Below, piece by piece: positions 7,694 to 16,186 of a stretch of 64,000 nucleotides of DNA (position 1 is its first letter; each line of letters begins with the position of its first letter). Made by a program: the position numbers and the translations under genes. Below the pieces are notes generated by a model, which searched no databases, was not told the DNA's origin, and saw only the letters and a program-made list of their open reading frames with translations. Location: NCBI RefSeq assembly GCF_947499695.1, contig NZ_CANMPQ010000002.1, forward strand, positions 434,001-498,000. Direction: 5' to 3'. Origin of the DNA: an uncultured Allomuricauda sp. Its GTDB lineage: Bacteria > Bacteroidota > Bacteroidia > Flavobacteriales > Flavobacteriaceae.

Positions 7694-10600
7694 ATGAATA
7701 GAATTTTCATGCTAGTTGCCATTTTATGTGCAACTTTAATACATGCCCAAGAAACCACCGGAAAGCTGGAAGGTAAGATAATGTCAGATGATGGTGCTGC
7801 TTTGGAATTTGCCAATATTGTGGTTATTGATGCAGAAACCAACTTCAAGTTCGGAGCAATTTCCCAAGAGTCCGGCTATTATTCAGTTTTGAACATTCCG
7901 CCAGGAAACGCTTACGCTATTATGGTCAGTTTTTTGGGATACCAATCGGTATCGTTGCAAAACGTCAGCATCAACTTAAGTGAGACCACATATCAGGATT
8001 TTGTTTTGCATGAACAAGGTGAAACATTGGACGAAGTAGTCGTAGTTGCCAACCAGAATACCTCATCAGAATTTGAGCAAACCATAAATTCTGAAACACT
8101 TAAAAGCACTCCAACTATTACTCGAAGTATTCAAGATTTAACCCGTAACCTCCCGGAGGCCAACCTGAACTCTTTTGCAGGGGCAAGCAATCGTTTCAAC
8201 AATTTAAATATTGACGGTGTAGCGAATAATGATGTCATTGGTTTTCAAGAACCTTCAAGTGGAGCTGCTGGTTCCTCTGCAAATGGAAGCCCAGGAAGTT
8301 TGGCGAGAACGCAACCTATCGGTTTTGGTGCTATCAAACAGTTATCCATTAAAACCACTCCATTTGATGTCAGTATTGGGAATTTTTCCGGAGCCAATCT
8401 CGACGTTGTCACAAAAAATGGAACCAATCAAGGACAAACCGAGGTTTATGCCTTTGGTAATAATCAATCCCTTGTAGGCAGATACTCTGATGGCATTGAG
8501 CAGAACGTGCAATCGTTTTATGATTTCCAACTTGGATTCTCCAAAGGAGGGGCCCTTAAAAAGGACAAGCTTTTCTATTTTGTGAATTTTGAACAAGCAA
8601 CTTCCAACAATCCGGTTTTAAATGCTCCAGGAAGTTCCAGTTCCAATATTTCCGTAGAAACCATCAATCAAATTGTCGACAAATTACAGACCGACTACAA
8701 TTACGATCCCGGGGCCTTTACAGATGCTGCTTTAAAAACTAGCAGCACAAAACTCTTTTTACGATTTGATTTCAATATTTCGGACCGCACTAAGTTGACG
8801 TTGCGCAATAATTATGTCAACAGCTTTGCAGACAATCTGGAATGGAACGAGTCTATTTTCAACTTCGGTAACCAGGGGTTTCGCCATAATAGTGTAGCCA
8901 ATAGTTTTACGGCCGAGCTTAAATCAAACTTTGAAAATTCCAGTTCCAATCTATTGAGCATTGGTTATAATTACGGCAAGGAAGGACGCGACTTTGATGG
9001 GGAAGTTTTTCCGCACTTACAAATTTCCGATGCATCCAATAGAATTTTTGCGGGGACCTATCGCGAAGCTTCAGTGTATAATACTGAATTGAATACCCTT
9101 CAAATTGCAGATAAATTTACTTTGTTCAGAAACAAGCATACCCTAACATTTGGAGGTTTGGCCCAATACAATGACATTGATTATGGGTTTTTATCGGCCT
9201 GGAACGGACGTTGGGAATACAGCTCAGTCGATAATTTTTTGAATGATAGTCCTTCACGGATACGGGGAGTGTATCGATTGACGGACAACACTTTTGATTT
9301 TGTGCAAAGCACTCCTTCCGCTACTGTGGATATATTGGTTGCAGGGCTTTATGCCCAGGATAAGTTTCGATACTCCGATAGATTGTCATTGACTTTTGGC
9401 CTACGTTTGGATTCCCAGTTCTTGTTGAATGATATTCCAATTAGTGATGAGGTTACCCAGACACCTGAGTTTAGTCAATTCAGTAATAAAATTCGAACCT
9501 CACCACACATGAACCCTAGATTTGGTTTTGAGTATGCCTTTAATGAAAGTAGAAGTGTGAAATTACATGGTGGATCAGGACTCTTCACTGGAAGGTTGCC
9601 TTATCTCTGGTTTGCTTATGCTGAATACATCTCGGGCACACAATATTTTAATGTGGATATTCGACCTGATGGACCTCAAAACATTGTCAATGATGTTTCG
9701 AATCTTGCTGGTGCTTCTCCTATAGCAGAAATTAATTTGGTGGACAATGATTTTGAACTTCCCCGAGAATGGAAAAGTAATCTTGGGTTGAATGTAAAAC
9801 TTCCCAATAATTATGGCATTACTTTCGATGCATCATATACCAAAGTCCTGAAGGGTATTTTCTTTCAATCTATAAATAGAAGGAATAATTTGGGAACATT
9901 TGATGGTGCGGATAACCGGTCTTACTTTTTGGAAACGGGCGATGCTATCAAAATCAATCCCAACTTTACCAATATCTTTTTATTGACCAATTCGAATGAC
10001 GGGTTTCGATACAATTTAACCTTAGGGCTTTCAAAATCCGCTGCTGATTATAACGGTTACCTTGGATATACTTTTGGACGCAGCAGGGATATTTCAAGTA
10101 CTGTCCGAAGTTCTCCGGCCGCCAATTATGAATGGAACCAGTCCATAACCCCAAATGCCCCGAGTTTGTCCGCTTCAAATTTTGATTTGCGACACAAGTT
10201 TGTGAGTACGCATTCCTACGCCTTTAACTTGGGCAATACCGGACAACTGGAATTTTCCGCACTCTATAACGGAACATCCGGTAGTCCATTTTCCTTTGTG
10301 TATCAAGGTGATGTTAACCGAGATGGTTCTTCTAGAAATGACCTCATCTATATTCCAAGGGATGCTTCAGAAATCAACCTTATTGATATAACGGATGGAA
10401 ACGGTGTGGTAACTCAATCTGCTGCGCAGCAATGGGAGCGTTTAAATGCATTTATTGAAAGCAACGACTATCTGCAAAGCAATCGTGGGGGATATGCGGA
10501 ACGCAATGAATCCAAAACACCATGGAACCATCGGTTGGATGCCAAGCTAGCTTACAATATCAATTTAAAAGGAAGCAAACAACTGCGTTTTTCCATGGAT

Positions 10601-10813
10601 ATTTTTAATGTCTTTAATTTGGTGAACCGCGATTGGGGTCGACTTGTTTTTGTGCCTAATGTGGTAAATTCCAATTTTAGTTTGTTGCGCTTCAGGGGAA
10701 TTGAAAACAACCAACCTCAATTTCAATATAGCAATACGGATACGACACCTTGGGTAGTGGACAACCAAAACTCACGTTGGCGTATGCAATTTGGAGCGAG
10801 TTATCGGTTTTGA
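7694..10813 (+). CDS. Oar-like TonB-dependent receptor
   Basis: 1039 residues with a signal peptide (MNRIFMLVAILCATLIHAQ). A carboxypeptidase-regulatory-like beta domain follows (about 25-110), then a plug domain (about 115-240), then a long outer-membrane barrel ending in a C-terminal aromatic residue (GASYRF). This order is typical of Oar-like receptors of Bacteroidota. It starts 46 bases after arsS in the same direction, so it may import or export a compound linked to that cluster. The ligand is unknown. Confidence 0.9.
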   Translation: MNRIFMLVAILCATLIHAQETTGKLEGKIMSDDGAALEFANIVVIDAETNFKFGAISQESGYYSVLNIPPGNAYAIMVSFLGYQSVSLQNVSINLSETTYQDFVLHEQGETLDEVVVVANQNTSSEFEQTINSETLKSTPTITRSIQDLTRNLPEANLNSFAGASNRFNNLNIDGVANNDVIGFQEPSSGAAGSSANGSPGSLARTQPIGFGAIKQLSIKTTPFDVSIGNFSGANLDVVTKNGTNQGQTEVYAFGNNQSLVGRYSDGIEQNVQSFYDFQLGFSKGGALKKDKLFYFVNFEQATSNNPVLNAPGSSSSNISVETINQIVDKLQTDYNYDPGAFTDAALKTSSTKLFLRFDFNISDRTKLTLRNNYVNSFADNLEWNESIFNFGNQGFRHNSVANSFTAELKSNFENSSSNLLSIGYNYGKEGRDFDGEVFPHLQISDASNRIFAGTYREASVYNTELNTLQIADKFTLFRNKHTLTFGGLAQYNDIDYGFLSAWNGRWEYSSVDNFLNDSPSRIRGVYRLTDNTFDFVQSTPSATVDILVAGLYAQDKFRYSDRLSLTFGLRLDSQFLLNDIPISDEVTQTPEFSQFSNKIRTSPHMNPRFGFEYAFNESRSVKLHGGSGLFTGRLPYLWFAYAEYISGTQYFNVDIRPDGPQNIVNDVSNLAGASPIAEINLVDNDFELPREWKSNLGLNVKLPNNYGITFDASYTKVLKGIFFQSINRRNNLGTFDGADNRSYFLETGDAIKINPNFTNIFLLTNSNDGFRYNLTLGLSKSAADYNGYLGYTFGRSRDISSTVRSSPAANYEWNQSITPNAPSLSASNFDLRHKFVSTHSYAFNLGNTGQLEFSALYNGTSGSPFSFVYQGDVNRDGSSRNDLIYIPRDASEINLIDITDGNGVVTQSAAQQWERLNAFIESNDYLQSNRGGYAERNESKTPWNHRLDAKLAYNINLKGSKQLRFSMDIFNVFNLVNRDWGRLVFVPNVVNSNFSLLRFRGIENNQPQFQYSNTDTTPWVVDNQNSRWRMQFGASYRF

Positions 10814-10876
10814 TTTGTTCATGGGAAAGCTAAATTATTGCCATTATTTATACAAAATGTTGTGAGCAGTTTTAAT

Positions 10877-11728
10877 TTATTTTTTTAGACCATTCAGATT
10901 AGCTCTTAAAATTAGTTCAACATCAGCATCTTCAATATGCCCTAAAATGCCAAAATCTCCATTATAGCCTTTTTCCTTTAATAGTTTAATCATTTCCATT
11001 TCATAATCACCTTCCCCTATTGCAAGTATCTTTGGGCCCTCTTTTCTTAAACCATTCAAGTTTACGTTCCAGAGGTAAGGCAGCATGGTATTAACGATTT
11101 CAGGAAAAGCTTCAATTTGTTTGTGGGCATGATGAAAATTATAGACGATACCCAAGTCTTTGTCAGGTAACTCTTTAATTATTTTAACTTGATTTGACGG
11201 CTCGCCAAACCAATCTCCATGATTATACAAAGCAACTTTGCATTTTAAAGATTTTGCTCTATCGCTAAGAAAGGCTATCATCTCTGCACCTTTTTTTATA
11301 GATAACGAATCAGGTAAATTCTCGAAAAAATTGGAATTAAAACTTACCCATATTTGCCCTTTGTAATCTACTTCTTCAATTACATTAAAAACCTTTTCAT
11401 TAGACCTGTTTAGCCTACCAACAGAGTCCCAAGTATCATCTATCCACACCCAAACAGCTATTACATCAATGCCGCTTTGTTTAGCAAGTCTTAATTCCGT
11501 AGCCATATTTACCAGGTCTTCCTCTCGCCAGTCATAAGCATATTTTTTTATTCCCAGCTCCTTAAGCATGCTTATTCTCTCTTTGGGAGACCGACTTATA
11601 TTGTCATACGGAACAATGCACCATGCATAGATATTCTCAATATCTATAATTTGCTCTTTTCTTGTTTCCGTGCACGAAGCTGCCATTAAAATAAATCCAA
11701 TAATTATTGAAATTGTAGAGTACTTCAT
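10877..11728 (-). CDS. Lipoprotein with sugar-isomerase-like TIM barrel
   Basis: 283 residues. The N-terminus is a lipoprotein signal peptide with lipobox MAASC, so Cys19 is probably lipidated. The rest resembles xylose-isomerase-like (AP endonuclease family 2) TIM barrels: strands ending in ALYNHGDWFGEP near 170-181 and GIVYNFHHAHKQ near 199-210 supply His and Glu residues for a metal site. These proteins often accompany secreted sulfatases and glycoside hydrolases, as here. No substrate can be named. It is the leftmost gene of the repeat-separated block. Confidence 0.75.
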   Translation of the reverse strand: MKYSTISIIIGFILMAASCTETRKEQIIDIENIYAWCIVPYDNISRSPKERISMLKELGIKKYAYDWREEDLVNMATELRLAKQSGIDVIAVWVWIDDTWDSVGRLNRSNEKVFNVIEEVDYKGQIWVSFNSNFFENLPDSLSIKKGAEMIAFLSDRAKSLKCKVALYNHGDWFGEPSNQVKIIKELPDKDLGIVYNFHHAHKQIEAFPEIVNTMLPYLWNVNLNGLRKEGPKILAIGEGDYEMEMIKLLKEKGYNGDFGILGHIEDADVELILRANLNGLKK

Positions 11729-11824
11729 ATGGTTTTGCTTTCAAAAATTGTTGGTTTTTGGTTTTCGGCAAAGGAATTGCTCGCAACGTTAAATATATCA
11801 TTCGTTTTAATGAGCTATATCGAC

Positions 11825-11861
11825 GGATAAGTGAAGTTCGGGAAATTTCAACGAAGATTCA
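11825..11861 (+). repeat. Dispersed intergenic motif, copy A
   Basis: Core GGATAAGTGAAGTTCGGG followed by AAATTTCAACGAAGATTCA. The same core, in the same orientation, recurs at 13779, 14390 and 15308, always between two genes of the minus-strand accessory block. This copy separates the TIM-barrel lipoprotein from the sulfatase. Confidence 0.75.
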
Positions 11862-11937
11862 AACACAAATCAACAGGTCTGCTTTAGGGATTGATATACT
11901 TCATAAATATTATCTTTTCAGGAATAAAAACAATTTC

Positions 11938-13725
11938 CTATCTGATACGCTCCAAAACCAATTGCCTGAAATCTATACATTGAGAACCTTTTATAGCGAA
12001 CGCTTTTAAGCTGATAGTGTGTAGTCCTTTATCCAAATTCAGCACTCCCATTTCCAGAGGCTTAAACTCTTTTTGGAATGATTCTTCTCGTTTAGTGCGA
12101 TCGTATTCTGCGCCCAGTATAGGTGGGTCATGAGCTTGTGTTATCTTGATTTCAAGTTCATTTTTACCTTGTTTTAAGGTAAGAACGGATCCAATTGTTT
12201 CCTTATTACAGGTATAGTAAACAGTAGCTTTATAATTTCCTTGAACACGTATGTCACAATCCCAAGTGATGCTATCTTTTGTATTTGTCCAATTTGTAAA
12301 ATAAGAAGAGTTAGGCCATCTGCTAGATCTGAGAATATTGCCATGGGATACTGCATCATCAGCAGGTAAATTAGTATAGTACATACCTTCAAATCCTACT
12401 GGAAATACTTCTTTTCTGTTTCGGTCAAGCTCTTTTAGTACCGTATTTTCCCATAATTCCTTTGCTGAAATCAAGCCAGAAAGTATTGAATCCGAAGGTT
12501 TATCAATGGCATCTGTCTGCCCAGGGTCCGAATCCAAGTCAAATAGTTGGTTGGTATCATCCAACATATATTGTTGATTTCGAACACTTACTTTTCCATT
12601 CCAATGACTGAAAATATATCTGTCTTCCCATGAATCATCCAATCCAAAAAGAAGAGGCTTTAAACTCTTCCCATCCAATTTTTTACTGTTTGAAACGGAG
12701 ACATTAGCCAAATCCATCAGCGTTGGTAAAATATCTATCGCACTCGCCATGTGGTCAATTTTTTTTGAATTCAATCTGTCCTTCCAATGCATTATAAAAG
12801 GAGACCTTACACCTCCTTCATCGGTATGGCCCTTTATTCCTTTAAGTCCATCATTCCACCTCCACCCATTGGGACCATTGTCCGACATATATATAAAAAT
12901 GGTGTTTTCGAGCAACTTCAAACTATCCAATTTATTTACAATTCTTCCTACATTCCAATCAATGTTTTCGCATAGTGCCAAGGCGGCCCGTGTCTTATCT
13001 CCATTCTCCTTGCTACCATATCTATGAGTTGAATCAAGGACTACATCTTTATATTTATTCCACCACCTATCGGGCACTTGCATTGGGCTATGCGGGGTAT
13101 TATAAGCCAAGTAAGCGAAAAAGGGCTCTCCATTATTTTTTTCGATGAATTCAAGTGCTTTATTGGTTAAATCGTTAATAATAAACCCTTCTCCCTTTAC
13201 TATTTTTGTGTTCCTTTCGAGGGTGGGATTAAAATAATTGCCCCAATGCCCCGAACAAAAGCCGTAGAAGTCATCAAAACCTCTATTGTTAGGATGATAT
13301 GGAGGTTGCGCTCCGTTATGCCATTTGCCAAACGCTGCTGTATTGTAACCATTGGATTTGAAGATGTCAGCGATTGTTTTTTCATCAAGGTCCAATCGTT
13401 CCCCTCCCCGCGATGTTGAATAAACTCCTCCTCTTGGGTGGTATCTTCCAGTTAAGATTTCTGCCCTTGTTGGCGAACAAACAGGGCTCACATAAAATCT
13501 GGTAAATTGTGCTCCTTCTTTTGCCAGATAATCGATGTTTGGAGTCTGTAGGTTCAAATTTCCATTGATGCCTAAATCACCCCAACCTTGATCATCACTT
13601 AAAATCAAAACAATATTGGGTCTCACATTGCTTTGCGAAAAAGTATCACTTGGTAAGAAGGTTATGATAGCGACAAGTAGAATAAAACCCGTTAGATAAA
13701 TTATGTTTTTTCGTTTTTTACCCAT
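11938..13725 (-). CDS. Secreted family S1 arylsulfatase
   Basis: 595 residues from the ATG at 13725; an in-frame TTG at 13746 adds seven residues that are probably untranslated. An N-terminal hydrophobic segment acts as signal peptide or anchor. Metal-binding LSDDQGWGD follows, and the maturation motif CSPTR near residue 85 supplies the Cys converted to formylglycine. A C-terminal beta-rich extension of about 150 residues looks like a galactose-binding or CBM-like module. It probably removes sulfate from a polysaccharide outside the cytoplasm. No formylglycine-generating enzyme is in the window. Confidence 0.9.
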   Translation of the reverse strand: MGKKRKNIIYLTGFILLVAIITFLPSDTFSQSNVRPNIVLILSDDQGWGDLGINGNLNLQTPNIDYLAKEGAQFTRFYVSPVCSPTRAEILTGRYHPRGGVYSTSRGGERLDLDEKTIADIFKSNGYNTAAFGKWHNGAQPPYHPNNRGFDDFYGFCSGHWGNYFNPTLERNTKIVKGEGFIINDLTNKALEFIEKNNGEPFFAYLAYNTPHSPMQVPDRWWNKYKDVVLDSTHRYGSKENGDKTRAALALCENIDWNVGRIVNKLDSLKLLENTIFIYMSDNGPNGWRWNDGLKGIKGHTDEGGVRSPFIMHWKDRLNSKKIDHMASAIDILPTLMDLANVSVSNSKKLDGKSLKPLLFGLDDSWEDRYIFSHWNGKVSVRNQQYMLDDTNQLFDLDSDPGQTDAIDKPSDSILSGLISAKELWENTVLKELDRNRKEVFPVGFEGMYYTNLPADDAVSHGNILRSSRWPNSSYFTNWTNTKDSITWDCDIRVQGNYKATVYYTCNKETIGSVLTLKQGKNELEIKITQAHDPPILGAEYDRTKREESFQKEFKPLEMGVLNLDKGLHTISLKAFAIKGSQCIDFRQLVLERIR

Positions 13726-13778
13726 TTTTAGAGACGTCCTTACCAAAAGGATGTATTATTTGATTAATCGATACCTGC

Positions 13779-13812
13779 GGATGAGTGAAGTTCGGAAATT
13801 TTAATTGAAAGA
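13779..13812 (+). repeat. Dispersed intergenic motif, copy B
   Basis: GGATGAGTGAAGTTCGG followed by AAATTTTAATTGAAAGA, matching copies A and D with a few changes. It lies between the sulfatase start and the 3' end of the DinB-like gene. Confidence 0.7.
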
Positions 13813-13844
13813 CCCATTAAAAAGGTATTTGTCCTCCTCTGATA

Positions 13845-14327
13845 TCATGTGTTAATGGTCGCTTTATTTATTAGTTTAAACAGTAGCGAAATTTGTCCTA
13901 AATGATAGTAGCTATGCTCTATTAGGCCTTCTATATTTCGTTGGTAAGTACCATACTCTTCCTTTACGAATAGTTCACTCCATTGATTTTCTGAACTATT
14001 TGAAATTTTCTCAATTATTGAATGAGCGTTGGAAATAAATGATTGTATTAAGTTTTGCCAGTCATTTTCTGATTCAATCTTCTCCATTTCGAAACTGTAT
14101 TTATCCCTAATTTCCAGATCGCCACCATTCAACACGTTTAGGATTCCTGCTACATAGTAATTAATATGGTATGTTAGTTCGGCTATGGAATTATGATCTC
14201 CAATTTTATAATTGGCCTGTTTCCAAGTAGTTTTTCTCAATTGGTCTTGTAGGTTGGTGTTTGCTATCCATTTTCCGTTCAAGAGGACTTCTTGAATACG
14301 ACTTGCCAAATTCTTGCTTTTTTTCAT
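13845..14327 (-). CDS. DinB-like four-helix protein
   Basis: 160 residues, all-helical, with the metal-site histidines of the DinB/YfiT superfamily in AELTYHINYY near residue 50 and IEHSYYHLGQI near 140. Bacterial members are metal-binding proteins and some are thiol-dependent transferases. A specific reaction cannot be assigned. It is the third gene of the repeat-separated minus-strand block, and such stand-alone DinB genes are typical of accessory islands in this phylum. Confidence 0.8.
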   Translation of the reverse strand: MKKSKNLASRIQEVLLNGKWIANTNLQDQLRKTTWKQANYKIGDHNSIAELTYHINYYVAGILNVLNGGDLEIRDKYSFEMEKIESENDWQNLIQSFISNAHSIIEKISNSSENQWSELFVKEEYGTYQRNIEGLIEHSYYHLGQISLLFKLINKATINT

Positions 14328-14360
14328 TTCTTTTTCTTTAGTACCACAGGGGCGTTCAAA

Positions 14361-14386
14361 CTAAGAATCATTTGAATGATTCTTAG
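14361..14386. repeat. Perfect 12-2-12 palindrome
   Basis: Arms CTAAGAATCATT and AATGATTCTTAG with a two-base centre, 34 bases upstream of the DinB-like start. There is no T run after it on either strand, so it is unlikely to be an intrinsic terminator. An operator or a recombination/transposition scar is possible. Confidence 0.7.
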
Positions 14387-14389
14387 TAT

Positions 14390-14442
14390 CCGATAAGTGA
14401 AGTTCGGGAACGGAGTGCCATCATTATTGGTATTTCCCGAAC
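14390..14442 (+). repeat. Dispersed intergenic motif, copy C, with inverted end
   Basis: CCGATAAGTGAAGTTCGGGAA carries the shared core (14390-14410). Unlike the other copies, it is paired with an inverted segment: GTTCGGGAA (14402-14410) and TTCCCGAAC (14434-14442) can form a 9-bp stem with a 23-base loop. It separates the DinB-like and hydrolase genes. Confidence 0.7.
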
Positions 14443-14494
14443 AATCGCATAAAAAAGCATTGATTCTTCCGAGATTTTCAATGACTTTTGTTCT

Positions 14495-15220
14495 TTATCG
14501 TTCTTGTATTTTTTTGATATAGTTATTTATGATTTCTGCTAACTCTTTTGGTTTACTTTTCATTGGTAAATGTCCGCAATTTAGTTTTACTACTTCTTGA
14601 CAATTTAGATTTCCAATCATCTCATTTTGAATTTCTTGAGAAATCGATTTGTCGTTTAAAAGCTTTATGAACATACTCATTTTTGGCAAGGCCTCGTAGT
14701 TGATTTTAGTTGTATACAATTTTGATGACTCTGGGGAAAACCTTCTAACTATTTCTTCTGATTGGGAATTTTCTAAATCGTTGCACAATTCATCTTTAAT
14801 CGATTTTTCAGGAGGCCTGGTTCCAAAAAATTTCAGTAATAGGGGTAAAACTAGTCTTTGTGGAATTGGGAAAACGTCAGCAAACGATTTTCCATCCTTG
14901 GGAATTATCGCGCTTATTCCAACAAATCCATTTACTCTTTCTTTGAAATAGTCGTTTAGTTTTAGACCTATAGAACCTCCAATTGAATGAGCTACAATTG
15001 TGAATTGACTTACTCCCCAGTTCTCAATTTGTTCAATAGCTGAGTTAAGATAATCCTGAAATAAAAGTTTTTCATTTACTTTACCCCCCATCTCTCGGTT
15101 TGGAAACTCTATTAGAAGGGTTGGACTATCTAAATGTTTATTTGTTTCGCTCCAAACATAATTTCCTAATCCCGCCCCATGAATTAAAACTATTCCGTGA
15201 TTATCGTTCATCTTTATCAT
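14495..15220 (-). CDS. Alpha/beta hydrolase
   Basis: 241 residues, a single alpha/beta-hydrolase domain. The oxyanion-hole motif is LIHGAGLGNYVW near residue 15, the nucleophile elbow is VAHSIGG near 80-86 (Ser83) and the catalytic His is in NCGHLPM near 218. It has no signal peptide. The substrate is unknown. It is the fourth gene of the minus-strand block, and alone it looks like a typical accessory cassette gene. Confidence 0.85.
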   Translation of the reverse strand: MIKMNDNHGIVLIHGAGLGNYVWSETNKHLDSPTLLIEFPNREMGGKVNEKLLFQDYLNSAIEQIENWGVSQFTIVAHSIGGSIGLKLNDYFKERVNGFVGISAIIPKDGKSFADVFPIPQRLVLPLLLKFFGTRPPEKSIKDELCNDLENSQSEEIVRRFSPESSKLYTTKINYEALPKMSMFIKLLNDKSISQEIQNEMIGNLNCQEVVKLNCGHLPMKSKPKELAEIINNYIKKIQER

Positions 15221-15290
15221 TTTATTATCTTAATAACAGCCAACGATTAAGCCAAGTACAGTTTCAATTGTCCTTATCAAAAGATATCCG

Positions 15291-15338
15291 CCTGACCAGA
15301 CTGGCAGGTTGAAGTTCGGAAATTTCATTGAAGATTCA
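15291..15338 (+). repeat. Dispersed intergenic motif, copy D, with hairpin
   Basis: Core GTTGAAGTTCGGAAATTTCA (from 15308) continues TTGAAGATTCA and is almost identical to copy A after the first few bases. It is preceded by a bulged hairpin, CCTGACCAG / CTGGCAGG (15291-15308), that takes the place of the GGATAAG part of the other copies. It marks the right edge of the accessory block. Confidence 0.7.
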
Positions 15339-15400
15339 GATCTAAATTGATTGTTTCGTCTACCTGGTAGATGTTCTTTATCCCTAAAAAGAAACGCTTA

Positions 15401-15420
15401 AACCGACTGGCTGGTCGGTT
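15401..15420. promoter_or_regulatory. TetR operator (autoregulatory)
   Basis: Perfect 7-bp arms AACCGAC and GTCGGTT with a six-base spacer, 149 bases before the TetR start. The ACCGAC-GTCGGT arrangement is common for TetR-family binding sites. A related site with the same spacing lies at 5214-5233. Confidence 0.75.
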
Positions 15421-15568
15421 AGTTTTTTTAGGAGAACTTGTTTTAGGTTCAATTTTGACATTTCACCGATTTTTCTTACAAATACAACCTTGATTCTTGA
15501 GGTTGGGTCCAATCTGCAGAAACTTTGTAACAGACTTAACGGTCTAATTGAACCCAAAACCCAATCTT

Positions 15569-16186
15569 ATGGAACGAAACCTAAAACGACGCGAAACCAT
15601 GCACCGATTGCATGCCATGGGCCTTGAAATTTTTCACTCAAAAGGCTACTACAATACCAGCTTGGATGATATCTTAACAGAATTAGACCTTTCCAAAGGA
15701 GCCTTTTATTATCATTTTAAATCCAAGGAGGATTACTTCATCAGTATAGTTCAAAATTTGATTGTTCAAAAGGTATACGCCCTATTGGTGGAACCACTTA
15801 ATGTTAATGAAAATCCATTACATGCCATTCTAGACAGTTTGGAAAATGCCATGGAGCCCTGTAAAAGCAATGAAATGGCCTATGGATTCATGCTGAATGA
15901 CTTTATCACGGAATTCAACAAACGCAATTCTGAAATTAGTTCGTACTTAAAAGACATTCTAAAAGTGTGGGAGGTAAACTTGGTCTCTGTATTGAAAAAC
16001 GGCAAAATTGATGGGTATATAGCTCGCCATATCGACTGCGAGGGGGTTGCAACCTACATTATTGCCTCCTATTTGGGCATCCGTTCTTTACTATCCGAAA
16101 CTAATGGTCAACAACTTAAGTACCGCTTTATACAACAAATGAGGCACTATTTTAATTCTATATCGGAGAGACAAACGGTAGCTTAA
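15569..16186 (+). CDS. TetR/AcrR-family transcriptional regulator
   Basis: 205 residues from ATG 15569; an upstream in-frame TTG at 15548 is less likely. The N-terminal helix-turn-helix is clear: LDDILTELDLSKGAFYYHFKSKEDYF near residues 33-58. The C-terminal ligand domain is diverged, so the effector is unknown. Its own promoter region holds a perfect TetR operator, so autorepression is likely, and the ArsS cluster carries a similar site. The gene ends convergently with glycosyltransferase 9, overlapping it by four bases. Confidence 0.9.
   Translation: MERNLKRRETMHRLHAMGLEIFHSKGYYNTSLDDILTELDLSKGAFYYHFKSKEDYFISIVQNLIVQKVYALLVEPLNVNENPLHAILDSLENAMEPCKSNEMAYGFMLNDFITEFNKRNSEISSYLKDILKVWEVNLVSVLKNGKIDGYIARHIDCEGVATYIIASYLGIRSLLSETNGQQLKYRFIQQMRHYFNSISERQTVA

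Larger units (their letters stand above)
15221..15568. other. 348-base intergenic region upstream of the TetR gene
   Basis: Non-coding stretch holding repeat copy D and the TetR operator. It also has a near-perfect short palindrome (CTACCTGGTAG, about 15360-15370) and an inverted repeat CAACCT/AGGTTG around 15485-15505. No RNA gene is recognisable. Confidence 0.6.

Noticed and set aside
11825..15338. Calling the repeat copies integron attC sites
   Set aside because: The RYYYAAC/GTTRRRY core pairs of attC are not present in the right order, and no integrase gene lies in the window. They are kept as an unnamed dispersed motif.
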